DNA from: Thinopyrum elongatum
Taxonomy: Eukaryota > Streptophyta > Magnoliopsida > Poales > Poaceae
Direction: 5' to 3'
Assembly (NCBI GenBank): GCA_011799875.1
Contig: CM022301.1
Span: forward strand, 210,635,888 to 210,699,887
DNA length: 64,000 nt
Part shown: one piece after another, positions 10,189-21,730 of the stretch
Layout of the letters: each line of letters starts with the position of its first letter
How positions within the stretch are numbered: the stretch's first letter is position 1
Notes under the pieces: model-generated
Seen by the model: the letters and a program-made list of their open reading frames with translations, nothing else
Told to the model about the DNA's origin: nothing
The model's database searches: none
Program-made: the position numbers and the translations under genes

Positions 10189-11801
10189 TGATGTCTACTA
10201 TGCAACTTTATTCTTGTAGACTCATGTTGGGCCTCCAAGCGCAGAGTTTTTTAGGACAGTAGCAATTTTCCCTCAAGTGGATGACCTAAGGTTTATCAAT
10301 CCGTGGGAGGCATAGTATGAAGATGGTCTCTCTCAAACAACCCTGCAACGAAATAGCAAAGAGTCTCTTGTGTCCCCAACACACCAAATACAATGGTAAA
10401 TTGTATAGGTGCACTAGTTCGGTGAAGAGATGGTGATAAAAGTGTAGTAATGATAGTAGATATTGATATTTGTAATAGGAACAATAAAAAACATCAAGGT
10501 AGCAAGTAACAAAAGTGAGCACAAATGGTATTGCAATGCTTGAAAATAAGGCCTAGGGTCCATACTTTCGCTAGTGCAATCTCTCAACGATGCTAATATA
10601 ATTGGATCATATAACCATCCCTCAACGTGCGATCAAGAATCACTCCAAAGTTCCTATCTAGCGAAGAACATAAGAAGAAATTGTTTGTAGGGTACGAAAC
10701 CACCTCAAAGCTATTCTTTCCGATCAATCTATCCTAGAGTTCGTACTAAAATAACACCAAGCTATTCTTTCCGATCGATCTAACCAAGAGTTCGTACTAA
10801 AATAACACCATATGATACACATCAACCAACTCTAATGTCACCTAGATACTCAAATGTTACCACAAGTATCCGTGAGTTGATTATACGATATGCATCAAAC
10901 AGTTTCAGATTCATAATACTCAATCCAACACAAAGAACTTCAAAGAGTGCCCCAAGATTTCTACCGAAGAAACAAGTACGAAGACATGCATCAACCCCTA
11001 TGCATAGATTACCCCAATGTCACCTTGGAAATCCGCGAGTTGAGTGCCAAGACATAGATCAAGTGCTCTCAAATCCAATAAAGTATTCAATCCGATAAAA
11101 GTGAAATCTCAAAGGGAAAACTCAATTCATCACAACAAGATAGAGAGGGGAAAACAACATATGATCCAACCGTATTAACAAAGCCCGCGATACATCAAGA
11201 TCGTGCCATCTCAAGAACACGAGAGAGAGAGAGAGAGGTTAAACACATAGCTACTGGTACAAACCCTCAGCCCCTAGGGTGGACTACTCCCTCCTCATGA
11301 TGATGGCCATCGGGATGATGAAGATGGCCACCGGTGATGATTTCCCCCTCTGGCATGGTGCCGGTACGGGGTCTAGATTGGTTTTTCATGGCTACAGAGG
11401 CTTGCGGCGGCGGAACTTCTGATCTAGGGTTATTTCTGATGGTTTCTCTATTTATAGGATTTTTTGGCATTGGTTTCACGCGAAGATGGGCCTCGAGGTG
11501 AGCACAACCCACCGGGGCAAGCCAGGCCCCTTTGGCGCACCGTGGTGGGTTGTGCCCTCCTCGTGGCTTTTCTGGCCCTCCCATGAAGCTTCGAGGGTCT
11601 CTTTTGTTCCAAAAAAATGTCAAAAAGTTTCAGCTCATTTGGAGAACTTTCATTTCTGCACAAAAAACAACACGATGGTAGTTCTGCTGAAAATGGCATT
11701 AGTCCGGGTTAGTTCCATGCAAATCATACCAAAACCATATAAAATTGTTGTAAACATGGCATGAATACTTGATAAATTATAGATACGTTGGAGATGTATC
11801 A
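10189..11801 (-). repeat. 3' LTR of the Sabrina-like element
   Basis: This 1613-bp LTR matches 15990-17601 with scattered substitutions. It contains a GA microsatellite near 11221-11238 and a GC-rich segment near 11490-11620. It is the downstream LTR because the purine tract (minus-strand AAGCTTGGGGATGC, 11802-11815) adjoins it. Confidence 0.9.
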
Positions 11802-13420
11802 GCATCCCCAAGCTTAATTCATACTCGTCCTCGAGTAGGTAAATGATAAAAGAAATAATTTATGAAGTGTGAATGCTAGCAAAGTGCATAAGTTTGATCA
11901 ATGATAATTTCAATCACTTTTCCTAGCATCATAACAACAACTCTTTCTCATAAAAATTATCATGATAAAGTAGCAATTGAAAGCGGATTTTTTTGTTGTG
12001 GAATGCTACCTATCATATTCATCATATACTCTTTATTTTGTAGCCCGGACATTTGGACTTGAATGATTCAAAGCAATAGTCTATAATTTGACATGAAGAC
12101 ATCAATACTCAATCATACTAATAAGCAACCATGTCTTTCAAAATATCGACGCTAAAGAAAGCTATCCCTAGCCCATTATGCTCAATCATTGATCCATTCA
12201 TGAAACACACTCAAATATTAGCTACATCCAATGCACAAGTATGATCATAGTGTTCCCTAAGTGGTGCTTTATAAGAGAAGATGGAGACTGAAATAAAATA
12301 AAAATTGCATAAGGTAAATAGATAGGCCCTTCGCAGAGGGAAGTAGGGATTTGTAGAGGTGCCAGACCTCAAAGCTTAAATTGAGAGATAAAGTATTTTG
12401 AGAGGCATGCTTTTTCCGTCAACGAAAACGACCGAGTAATTCCCAACACTTTCCATGCTAGATATATCATAGGCGGTTCTCAAACATAAAATTATCCTTT
12501 TTCCACCATTCTTTCACACTCCACGGCTAGCCGTATCCACGGGTACCGTCCATACCAACACTTTCCAAGGAATTTATTATTTGACAACATAAAGTAAATT
12601 TCTTTTTCATTTCAGGACTGGTCATCCCTATTACCGCCGTACTCTCATGTAATGACAAGTGAATAAACACTCATCTTGAGAATAACACATCTAGCATGGA
12701 AAATATTGGGCACCCCCTGCCACTTCATGAGCGGTACGGGCACACAAAAAGGAAATTCATTTTGAAAATTAGAGTTGTCACATACAAATTTGCTTAGAAC
12801 GGCACGGAAATACCGCATATAGGTAGGTATGGTGGACTCATATGGCAAAACTGGGTTTAAGGAATTTGGATGCACTAGTAGTATTCCCACTTAGTACAAA
12901 TGGAGGCTAGCAAATAGATTGAGAAGCAACCAACCAAGAAACGAAAATTCACATAAACGAGCATTGAGCATAACTAACACCGAATAATGCACCACAAGTA
13001 GGATGTAATTTCATTGCATAACTATTGACCTTCATGCTTGCATAGGGAATCACAAACCTTAACACCAATATTCCTACTAAAGTATAATTACGCACCAACA
13101 TGACTCACATATTATTATCTCCATATCGCAAAACTATTGCAAGGAATCAAACTTATCATATCCAATGATCTACATGAAAGTTTTTATTATATACTTCTTG
13201 GATATTCATCATATTAGGACCAATTTCATAGCTTGTGCAAATTGTCATCACTAGTATCAACTCTCAAAATAATATAAGTGAAGCACAAGAGTAAATGACA
13301 AACTACTCCAAAAAGATATAAGTGAAGATCAAATGAGTAGTTAAGTAAATAGGTAGATAATTGAGGACTCTCTCTTGTTTAGAAAATTTCAGTTCTAAGT
13401 ATTTTATTAAAACAGCAAGC
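11802..13420. other. Noncoding internal sequence of the Sabrina-like element
   Basis: AT-rich sequence with no coding region I can support. It begins with the polypurine tract at 11802-11815 (as read on the minus strand). Confidence 0.6.
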
Positions 13421-13429
13421 AAAAAAAGT

Positions 13430-14870
13430 GACATTCCAAAAATAGCACACATCATGTGAAGAAGCAAAAACTTAGGCTCAACCGATACTAACCGACAATT
13501 CTTGATGAAGAAAGGTGGGATGCCTACCGGGGCATCCCCAAGCTTAGATGCTTGAGACTTCTTGGAATATTATCTTGGGATGCCTTGGGCAACCCCAAGC
13601 TTGAGCTTTTGTGTCTCCTTAATTCCTTTTATATCACAGCTTTCATAAATCTTAAAAACTTCACCCACACAAAACTCAACAAGAACTCGTGAGAAAAGTT
13701 AGTATGAATCAATGCACCAAACTTATCATTCTCTACTGGAACAAATCACTAAAACTGTTATTTAACATTGCATAATAAATGCCTCTCCATATTTAATACT
13801 CCTATCCTAAAATAGAATCATTAAACAAGCAAACATATGCAAACAATGCAAACATAACAGCAATCTGTCTAAACAGAACAGCCTGTAAAGAGTGTAATTA
13901 TACTCATACTTACCTAACTCCAAAAATTCTGAAAATCTACCACACTATAGAAAATTTATCATAGCTTATTGTGCAAAAAAAATTAATATTTTATCATATT
14001 CTGACTTTTCTCGGGATTCACGCAATAGCGTGCAACTTTCTGTTTTCAAACAGCCACATATAGACTTGCAAAATAAGCATGGTAAAGGCTATGCTTGACA
14101 TTTTTATTGAAATAAAAGATGCAAAACATTATTCTAAATAACATAAAAAAAATACTAATAAAATAAAATGATGCTCCAAGCAAAACACATATCATGTGAC
14201 GAATGAAAATGTAGCTCCAAGTGGGGTTACCGATAATATTGAAGACGAAAGAGGGGATGCCTTCTGGGGCATCCCCAAGCTTAGTTGCTTGGATATTCCT
14301 TGAATATTACCTTGGGGTGCCTTGGTCATATCCAAGATTAGGTTCTTGCCACTCCTTATTCTCCTCATATCGATATCTCACCCAAAACTTGAAAACTTCA
14401 ATCACACAAAACTTATTGGAACTTCGTGAGATGGGTTAGTATGATAAAGACAAATCATTCACTTTGATACTGTCAAGATAAGATTCATAATTGTTTCCAC
14501 ATAATTCCTACTGTACTATACAATTTCCACAATTTATATTAAGAAATATAAGCCATGGAAACCATAAAACAAGCAAACTATGCATTGAAAACAGAATCTG
14601 TCAAAAACAGAACAGTATGTAAAATATCTGAATTTTAGTTATACTTCTGCAACTACAAACGTTCTTAAAAATTAGAAAAACGTACGAAATTTGTGGATAA
14701 ATCATCTGTAAAAATTTCAGAGTTTTTCTACGCTCCAATGAATTTCAACAATTCTATTACTGGAAGCAAAAGTTTCTGTTTTTGCACAGAATCAAGTCAA
14801 CTATCATCCATACTATCCCAAAGGCTTTACTTGGCACTTTATTGAAACAAAAGCTATAAAACATGATTAC
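13430..14870. repeat. Two-copy ~735-bp tandem duplication in the Sabrina-like element
   Basis: Blocks near 13440-13760 recur near 14178-14480 with divergence. Shared landmarks are GGGGCATCCCCAAGCTTAG (13540s and 14265-14283), the TCATGTGA-GAA segment before it, and CACACAAAACT...TGAGA...GTTAGTATGA after it. A palindromic GGGGCATCCCC core is kept in both. Confidence 0.6.
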
Positions 14871-14986
14871 TACAGTAGCTTAATCTTGTGAACACACAAA
14901 AATAGTAGGTATAAGTATTGGGTTGTCTCCCAACAAGCGCTTTTCTTTAATGCCTTTTTAGCTAGACATGATGATTTCAATGATGC

Positions 14987-15931
14987 TCACATAAAAGTAA
15001 AGAATTGAAACATAAAGAGAGCATCATGAATCACATGGAAAGCACATTTAATCCTAACATACTTCCTATGCATAGGGATTTTTTGAGCAAAAAACTTATG
15101 GGAACAAGAATCAACTATCATAGGAAGGCAAAACAAGCAAAACTTCAAGATTTTCAACATAAAGAGAGGGAACTTGATATTATTTAGATATGTAGAAGCA
15201 CAAGTTACTCTCTCATAATAATTTTCAGTAGCATCATGAATGAATTCAACAATATAGCTATCACATAAAGCATTCTTTTCATGAGCCACATGCATAAGTT
15301 TTTTATTACTCCCCACATAAGCAAATTTATTCTCATCAATAGTAGTGGGAACAAACTCAACAAAATAACTATCATGTGATTGAAAATTAAAATCACGATG
15401 ACAAGTTTCATGGTTATCATTATTCTTTATAGCATACATGTCATCACCATAATCATCATATATAGGAACTTTGTTGTCATAATCAATTGCAACCTCTTCC
15501 AAAATAGTGGATTCATCACTAAATAAAGTCATGGCCTATCCAAATCCACTTTCATCAATATAATCATCATAAATAGGAGGCATGCTATCATCATAATAAA
15601 TTTTCTCATCAAAACTTGGGGAACTAAAAATATCATCTTCATTAAACATAGCATCCCCAAGCTTATGGCTTTGCATATCGTTAGCATCATGGATATTCAA
15701 AGAGTTCATACCAACAACATTGCAATTATGGTCATCATTCAAAGATTTTTTGTCAAACATTTTATAGAATTCTTCCTCTATCAATTGAGCACAATTTTCC
15801 TTTCCATCATTTTCACGAAAGACATGATAAAGATGAATAATATGAGACCACCTCAATTCCATATTTTTTTGTACTTTTATTTTGTAAACCAAACTAGTGA
15901 TATAACAAGAAACTAAAAGATTCGATTGCAA
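14987..15931 (-). pseudogene. Unknown acidic ORF of the Sabrina-like element, one internal stop
   Basis: Two open stretches, 15536-15931 and 14987-15532, lie in the same frame and are parted by a single TAG. Together they span 315 codons. The protein is rich in Asp, Glu, Asn and Tyr, with repeated YDDY- or DSMPPIYDDYIDE-like acidic motifs, EEEFYKMFDKKSLNDDHNC, and VEFVPTTIDENKFAYVGSNK. I recall related unknown proteins in grass Athila-type elements but know no function. There is no zinc knuckle, protease or polymerase motif. It lies just inside the primer-site end, where gag would normally be, so a degraded or replaced gag is one possibility. Confidence 0.55.
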
Positions 15932-15961
15932 GATCTAAAGATATACCTTCAAGCACTCACC

Positions 15962-15979
15962 TCCCCGGCAACGGCGCCA
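15962..15979 (-). other. Primer binding site of the Sabrina-like element
   Basis: The minus strand reads TGGCGCCGTTGCCGGGGA ten bases inside the LTR. This is the classic Athila/Sabrina-type primer site and leader, and it fixes the element's orientation as minus. Confidence 0.85.
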
Positions 15980-15989
15980 GAAAATAGCT

Positions 15990-17601
15990 TGATGTCTACT
16001 ACGCAACTTTATTCTTGTAGACTCATGTTGGGCCTCCAAGCGCAGAGTTTTGTAGGACAGTAGCAATTTTCCCTCAAGTGGATGACCTAAGGTTTATCAA
16101 TCCGTGGGAGGCGTAGGATGAACATGGTCTCTCTCAAACAACCCTGCAACCAAATAGCAAAGAGTCTCTTGTGTCCCCAACACACCAAATACAATGGTAA
16201 ATTGTATAGGTGCACTACTTCAGCGAAGAGATGGTGATAAAAGTATAGTAATGATAGTAGATATTGATTTTTGTAATAGGAACAATAAAAAACAACAAGG
16301 TAGCAAGTAAAAAAAGTGAGCACAAACGGTATTGCAATGCTTGAAAATGAGGCCTAGGGTCCGTACTATCGCTAGTGCAATCTCTCAATGATGCTAATAT
16401 AATTGGATCATATAACCATCCCTCAACGTGTGATGAAGAATCACTCCAAAGTTCCTATCTAGCGGAGAACATAAGAAGAAATTGTTTGTAGGGTACGAAA
16501 CCACCTCAAAGCTATTCTTTCCTATCAATCTATCCTAGAGTTCGTACTAAAATAACACCAATCTATTCTTTTCGATCAATCTAACCAAGAGTTCGTACTA
16601 AAATAACACCATATGATACACATCAACCAACTCTAATGTCACCTAGATACTCCAATGTCACCACGAGTATCCGTGAGTTGATTATACAATATGCATCAAA
16701 CAATTTCAGATTCATAATATTCAATCCAACACAAAGAACTTCCAAGAGTGCCCTAAGATTTCTACCGGAAAACAAGGATGAAAACATGCATCAACCCCTA
16801 TGCATAGATTACCCCAATGTCACCTCGGGAATCCGCGAGTTGAGTGCCAAGACATAGATCAAGTGCTCTCAAATCCAACAAAGTATTCAATCCGATAAAA
16901 GTGAAATCTCAAAGGGAAAACTCAATTCATCACAACAAGATAGAGAGGAGGAAACACCATATGATCCAACTGTATTAACAAAGCCCACGATACATCAAGA
17001 TCGTGCCATCTCAAGAACACAAGAGAGAGAGAGAGATTAAACACATAGCTACTGGTACAAACCCTCAGCCCCGAGGGTGGACTACTCCCTCTTCATCATG
17101 GTGGCTGCCGGGATGATGAAGATGGTCACCGGTGATGATTTCCCCCTCCGGCAGGGTGCCGGAACGGGGTCTAGATTGGTTTTTAGTGGCTACAGAGGCT
17201 TGTGGCGGCAAAACTTATGATCTAGGGTTATTTCTGATGGTTTCTCTATATATAGGATTTTTTGGCGTTGGTTTCACGCGAAGATGGGCCTCGAGGTGAG
17301 CACAACCCACCGGGGCAAGCCAGGCCCCTCTGGCGCGCCGTGGTGGGTTGTGCCCTCCTCGTGGCTCTTCTGGCCCTCCCACAAAGCTTCGGGGGTCTAT
17401 TTTGTTCCAAAAAAAATCGTCAAAAAGTTTCAGCTTATTTGGAGAACTTTCATTTCTGCACAGAAAACAACACCACGGTAGTTCTGCTGAAAACAGCATC
17501 AGTCCGGGTTAGTTCCATGCAAATCATAACAAAACCATATAAAATTGTTGTAAACATGGCATGAATACTTCATAAATTATAGATACATTGGAGACGTATC
17601 A
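15990..17601 (-). repeat. 5' LTR of the Sabrina-like element
   Basis: This 1612-bp LTR on the primer-site side ends TGATGTCTACTACGC in plus reading and starts TGATACGTCTCCAATG on the minus strand. It is followed on the plus strand by the TGGAT duplication at 17602-17606. Confidence 0.9.
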
Positions 17602-18539
17602 TGGATCAATGTGTCGGGTGCCAGTTTTACGCAAACCAATCACACAAGCCGGCATCCGCTCTGAAGACTATTCACCTCACTTGGCTGTTCATCGTCTGGG
17701 GACTCGACATGGTCGGCCCTCTTCGGACCGGGACGAGTGGTTTCACACATCTGTTGGTGGCAGTGGACAAGTTCAGCAAGTGGATCGAGGCCAAGTCAAT
17801 AAAGAAGTTGGACTCGACCACTCCCATTCAGTTCATCAAGGAGATAATATTCAGATTCGGAGTCCCTCATAACATCATCACCGACAACGGTTCTAACTTT
17901 GACTCGGATGAGTTCCGTGATTTTTGCTACACCCAAGGTACTCTGGTCAATTACGCCTCTGTGGCACACCCATAGTCGAATGGGCAAGCCAAGTGAGCGA
18001 ATGGGCTCATACTTCAAGGGTTGAAACCTCGCCTTATGCGCGACCTAACTCACGCGGCAGGAGCCTGGGTGACCGAGCTACCGTTAGTCCTCTGGGCCTT
18101 GCGGATGACACCGAATCGATCCACCAATCGCACCCCATTCTTTATGGTGTATGGGTTAGAAGCAGTCTTACCGAGTGATCTGCTCCACAGTTCTCCCCGA
18201 GTGGATCTTTACTCGAAGGCCGAAGCTGAAAAGGCAAGGCAGGATGGCCTCAACCTTTTGGAGGAGGAGCGTGAGCTAGCGCTTATAAGATCAACGTTGT
18301 ACCAACAAGACTTGCGTCACTCCCACGACAGGCACGTCAGAGGGCATGCCTTCGAGGAAGGAGACCTGGTCCTCCGAGTGGATCAGCAGAAGCCGCACAA
18401 GCTGGCGCCCCCTTGGGAGGGGCCATTTTCCATATCGAAGGTCATGCACCACGGAGCATATAGACTCTACAACTACACCGGAGAATCACAAGAGCCTAGG
18501 GCTTGGAACGCGGATCTACTCCGCAAGTTTTACACTTAA
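17602..18539 (+). pseudogene. Gypsy integrase, catalytic core and C-terminus (broken)
   Basis: This continues the gene cut at 10188. It opens with the cysteines of the HHCC finger (QCVGCQFYANQ), then the DDE core: Asp in WGLDMVGPL (codon 17706) and Asp in IITDNGSNF (codon 17883). Thirty-five residues after the second Asp, where the catalytic Glu belongs, codon 17991 is AAG (Lys). Stops at 17973 and 17994 flank it. The C-terminal part, 18021-18539, is open: LPLVLWALRMTPNRSTNRT, FEEGDLVLRVDQQKPHKLAP and the terminal AWNADLLRKFYT. No chromodomain is visible. The enzyme would insert element cDNA into host DNA; this copy is dead. Confidence 0.85.
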
Positions 18540-18705
18540 AATAAAATTTCTCCTTTGTAATAGTTAGTCCGAATGAACTTAGATGAATAAAAGTCTTACT
18601 TTTCCCATATATCGTCTAGTTCGACCTACGGTCGCATTTCACCCAGGTGACTAACTACATTCAGAAACTAACACGCCTCCAATGGGTGAACAGAGATAGA
18701 GGAGA

Positions 18706-19297
18706 GGGCTTAGCCGCGAACTAGTTTTCGCCTAAGTTAAAAAACAATCCGACTGAGGATCTCCTCCACACTCGGGGGCCTAGCTGTGAACCAGTTTTCG
18801 CCTAAATTAAAAAACAAGCCGAGTGAGGATCTGCTCCACACTCGAGGGCTTAGCTCCGAACCGGCTCTCGCCTAAGTTAAAAAACAATCCGAGTGAGGAT
18901 CTGCTCCACACTTGGGGGCTTAGCTGCGAACCAATTTTCACCTAAATTAAAAATACAATCCAAGTGAGGATCTGATCCACACTCGGGGGCTTAGCTGCGA
19001 ACCAGCTTTCGCATAAGTTAAAAAACAATCCGAGTGAGGATCTGCTCCACACTCGGGGGCTTAGCTGCGAACTAGCTTTCGCCCAAGTTAAAAAACAATC
19101 CAAGTGAGGATCTGCTCCACACTCGAGGGCTTATCCGCAAACCAGTTTTCGCCTAAGTTAAAAAACAATCTGAGTGAGGATCTGCTCCACACTCGGGGGC
19201 TTAGCTGCGAACCAGCTTTCGCCTATGTTAAAAAACGAACCGAGTGAGGATCTGCTCCACACTCGGGGGCTTAGCTGCGAACCAGCTTTTGCCTAAG
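18706..19297. repeat. 70-bp tandem repeat array, about 8.5 copies
   Basis: The unit starts TTAGCTGCGAACCAGCTTTC, runs through CCTAAGTTAAAAAACAATCC and GAGTGAGGATCTGCTCCACA, and ends CTCGGGGGC. Copies differ by a few substitutions, and copy four carries a small insertion. The array lies in the Gypsy internal region just after integrase. The stretch 19298-19474 after it holds no recognisable feature. Confidence 0.9.
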
Positions 19298-19499
19298 CCA
19301 TGCAAAACACAAGAAGCAGATAGAGACTTCAAAGTTCTCAAGCCAAAGATTCAATCCATTTGCATGTTTCAAATGCAAAATGAGCCCAAGGCTCGGCAAA
19401 GTATTCAATTGCATCATCCACCCGGCATTTTGGGGCAAATTTAACCAAATGTTTTAAGCCTCAGGCGGAGGGCTCACTACTGTAGGATGGTCCAAACAT

Positions 19500-19910
19500 G
19501 ACAGTCGAATCAAAGACCCTTCGACGAAACTATGTGCGATGCATCAATCACAAATGATGATGTAATAAAACCATCAAAAAAGATGCAAAACGTTTGCGTT
19601 GGTGGAGACATCAAACATGTTTCATATTAGAGTTGCGTGTGCGATGAGTGGCAAACGTTTAATCCAGAAGAACTGTTTGCGATGATGCAGAACAACAGAA
19701 ATGGGAAGCCAGATGAGGGTGTGTGCAATATACGTCATACAGTTCACTAGGATGAACTGTGTGTGATTAGGCAACACAATGGAAACGGTTCAACTTAACA
19801 AGATGTGTGTGATACGCGGCAAATAGGTCCGTAATCAGAAATGTGTGCGAAGACCAATAATAACACAGACGATTGCTGCTAATAAGCTGTGTGATTTGCT
19901 CTGGCTACAG
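19500..19910. repeat. CACTA left subterminal repeats
   Basis: Degenerate motifs such as GCGTGTGCGATGAG, ACTGTTTGCGATGATG, CTGTGTGTGATTAGG and GATGTGTGTGATACG recur every 25-50 bases. They are the same family of motifs as at the right end (30590-31244) and in CACTA copy 1. Confidence 0.7.
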
Positions 19911-20032
19911 AAGAATAACATGTATATATATATAACTGAAATAAACATCCAATTACATAAGTGACTATACAGATCATTCGCACACACCTCAATAAACAAT
20001 TGCATGCATTCTAAACTAGGAGAAACGATTGT

Positions 20033-20775
20033 CTAGTCATCTACTTCTTGTGACGCTCCCGCCACTGCTCTGTGGCTCGATCCCTCATCTGGTGTAGGAA
20101 GAAGACACTCCCTCATGTCAACGATCCGCATATACATCTCGTAGCTTGTGTACGCGTCCTTGGCCGCGTACTTGACGTGTTGTTCATCCAGTCTCTCATG
20201 CCAGACACTGTGCCTGGCGTTCTTGTCCTTCTTGCTCTCATCCTTCATCTTCATGTAGTAGGGGTCGATGATGGCGAGGCAAGGTCAACTAGGGAGTTCT
20301 GTTTGTTGTTATCGCTGCCCCAGACCTTGTAGTGGTCCTGGATGTTGACAAGATTCTCGCATTTCAAGCCCGAAACCTTGAGCGCTTTTAGATCGTTGGT
20401 GGTGTCCACCGTAGCAAAACTGTAGTCGAAGTTGTTGATAAACCTGGAGAAACGCTCGCAAGGCCTTGTGGCCAGGTGGTAGTGGTAGGCGAGGATGTCA
20501 TGTCGCACGCACAACTGGGCGACGGCAACCTTATGATCATGCCCGGCACGACCGATGGTGTACTCGAGGTCGAAGCCGACCACTTGGTACTTGTCCTCGG
20601 CAAGCAACTGCTCCATAGTTTGGATGGAGCTCTCCATCGAGACCGGATCGTTCGTGTACACCACCGAGAGGGCCTTCCCCCTCACGTGGGTGTCCACTAC
20701 GTGATGCGTGGTGAACTGCCTGCCGTTATCATCGTCGGCCGCTGGGAGCGCCATTGGAGCCACTGGGAGTGCCAT
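20033..20775 (-). pseudogene. DEDDy 3'-5' exonuclease (WRN-exonuclease-like), one frameshift
   Basis: The frame starts at 20775 (MALPVAPMALPAADDD). Exo I is VVGFDLEYT with Asp69 and Glu71, Exo II is TTNDLKALK with Asp128, and Exo III is KYAAKDAYTSYEMY, giving the Y-x3-D of the DEDDy class. These are the metal-binding residues of RNase H-fold exonucleases such as the WRN exonuclease domain, which degrade DNA or RNA 3' to 5'. The first frame ends at 20251. A single-base shift near 20265 restores the frame that runs from about 20264 to 20033. So the protein is interrupted once but keeps every catalytic residue. There is no helicase domain. I recall many similar exonuclease-only proteins in Triticeae genomes. 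It lies next to the CACTA left terminus, facing it. Confidence 0.75.
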
Positions 20776-21641
20776 TGGAACCGCTGGATGTCTTGTCTGT
20801 ATGTGTAGTCATGGGTGTGCTTATTGTGTCGTGTGGCACGAGAGATGAAGGTAAATGGCCGCAGGAATAAATGGGGGCCGGGCGGCCTGGATTCTTGGTG
20901 CGTCCGCATGGCAATTTTTGCAGCGGGTAACTGCATCGTCGTGCCGCGCCCGGCGCAACCGCATGCACACGAACGTGCGTGATTGTGCGCCGGCCCCAAA
21001 CTCTGGCAGCACGCATGGAGGGACGAGGGTAGAGCGCCCGGAGGGACGTGAGAGTAGAGCGTGCATGGCGGGACGCGAGTAGAGCGCGCCGCGGCCGCCT
21101 CAACCGCAAGCAACCACACGCATAGAGTAGTTGAACAAGCAGGAAATGGTCGTCTACAAACCGACCGACAGTTGCGTCACTGCATAGAGAGCGGCCATGT
21201 GCTACTACCGCCGTCCTGGTCTATGAGTCCCCTTTATATTATGTGCCATATTTTGACCTTAAATTTAACCGACAAAATGTTAATGCATGTTACGAAAATT
21301 ATATAATTGGAAACTATGTTCAAATACGAATCCAACGATATAATCTTTTGCGACATGCATTCGTATTTTATTAGTTAAATCCTACTTATAAGCCAGGACG
21401 GGGGTGTAGTAGGTAATTAAATCGCAAACGTTTTTTTATTAACCGTATGTGTACGTGTCCTTTCGTCCTCCTCTCACACGTCCTGTCACCCCGCTGCCAC
21501 AGATGGCTTCGAGCGCAAGATTGAGTAGCGCGCGAGGGCGTTCTTTTGGCCAAACGGTGGTGAGCTCGTTCCCACGCAACCGCGCAAGCTTCCCGCCCGA
21601 CTCAGTGAAATCCCCCAAAATCCCAATGCATACCAGCCTAC
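20776..21641. other. Spacer between divergent cargo genes
   Basis: Noncoding spacer between the minus-strand exonuclease and the plus-strand gene at 21731. It is GC-rich to about 21200 and AT-rich to 21450. It should hold the exonuclease promoter, but I see no clear TATA box for it. The open frames in the GC-rich part look like chance. Confidence 0.4.
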
Positions 21642-21649
21642 TATATAAA
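21642..21649 (+). promoter_or_regulatory. TATA box before the Ala/Arg-rich cargo gene
   Basis: TATATAAA lies 82 bases before ATG 21731, followed by a C/T-rich leader (TTTTCCCCTCCTTCCC). This is a typical plant core promoter spacing. Confidence 0.6.
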
Positions 21650-21730
21650 CCCTCACGGCCGGCGACTCCTGCGTCGCATTTTCCCCTCCTTCCCTGTAGC
21701 TTATCTCGTCTGCTTCTCCCACAATCGCCA

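Larger units (their letters stand above)
10189..17601 (-). mobile_element. Sabrina/WHAM-like non-autonomous Gypsy retrotransposon
   Basis: A 7.4-kb element lies in minus orientation. Its LTRs are 10189-11801 and 15990-17601, and on the minus strand they start TGATACGTCTCC. The primer site TGGCGCCGTTGCCGGGGA lies next to the right LTR and a purine tract next to the left LTR. The internal 4.2 kb has no gag or pol motifs that I can find, only one decayed ORF (14987-15931) and a two-copy repeat. The LTR start and the primer-site leader match my memory of Sabrina/WHAM elements (Athila-type Gypsy), many of which lack pol. It must have used proteins from another element. Confidence 0.85.

Noticed and set aside
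20697..21119. Overlapping minus-strand open frames upstream of the exonuclease
   Set aside because: Three frames are open at once over a GC-rich segment, with Arg/Ala/His-rich products and no domain.
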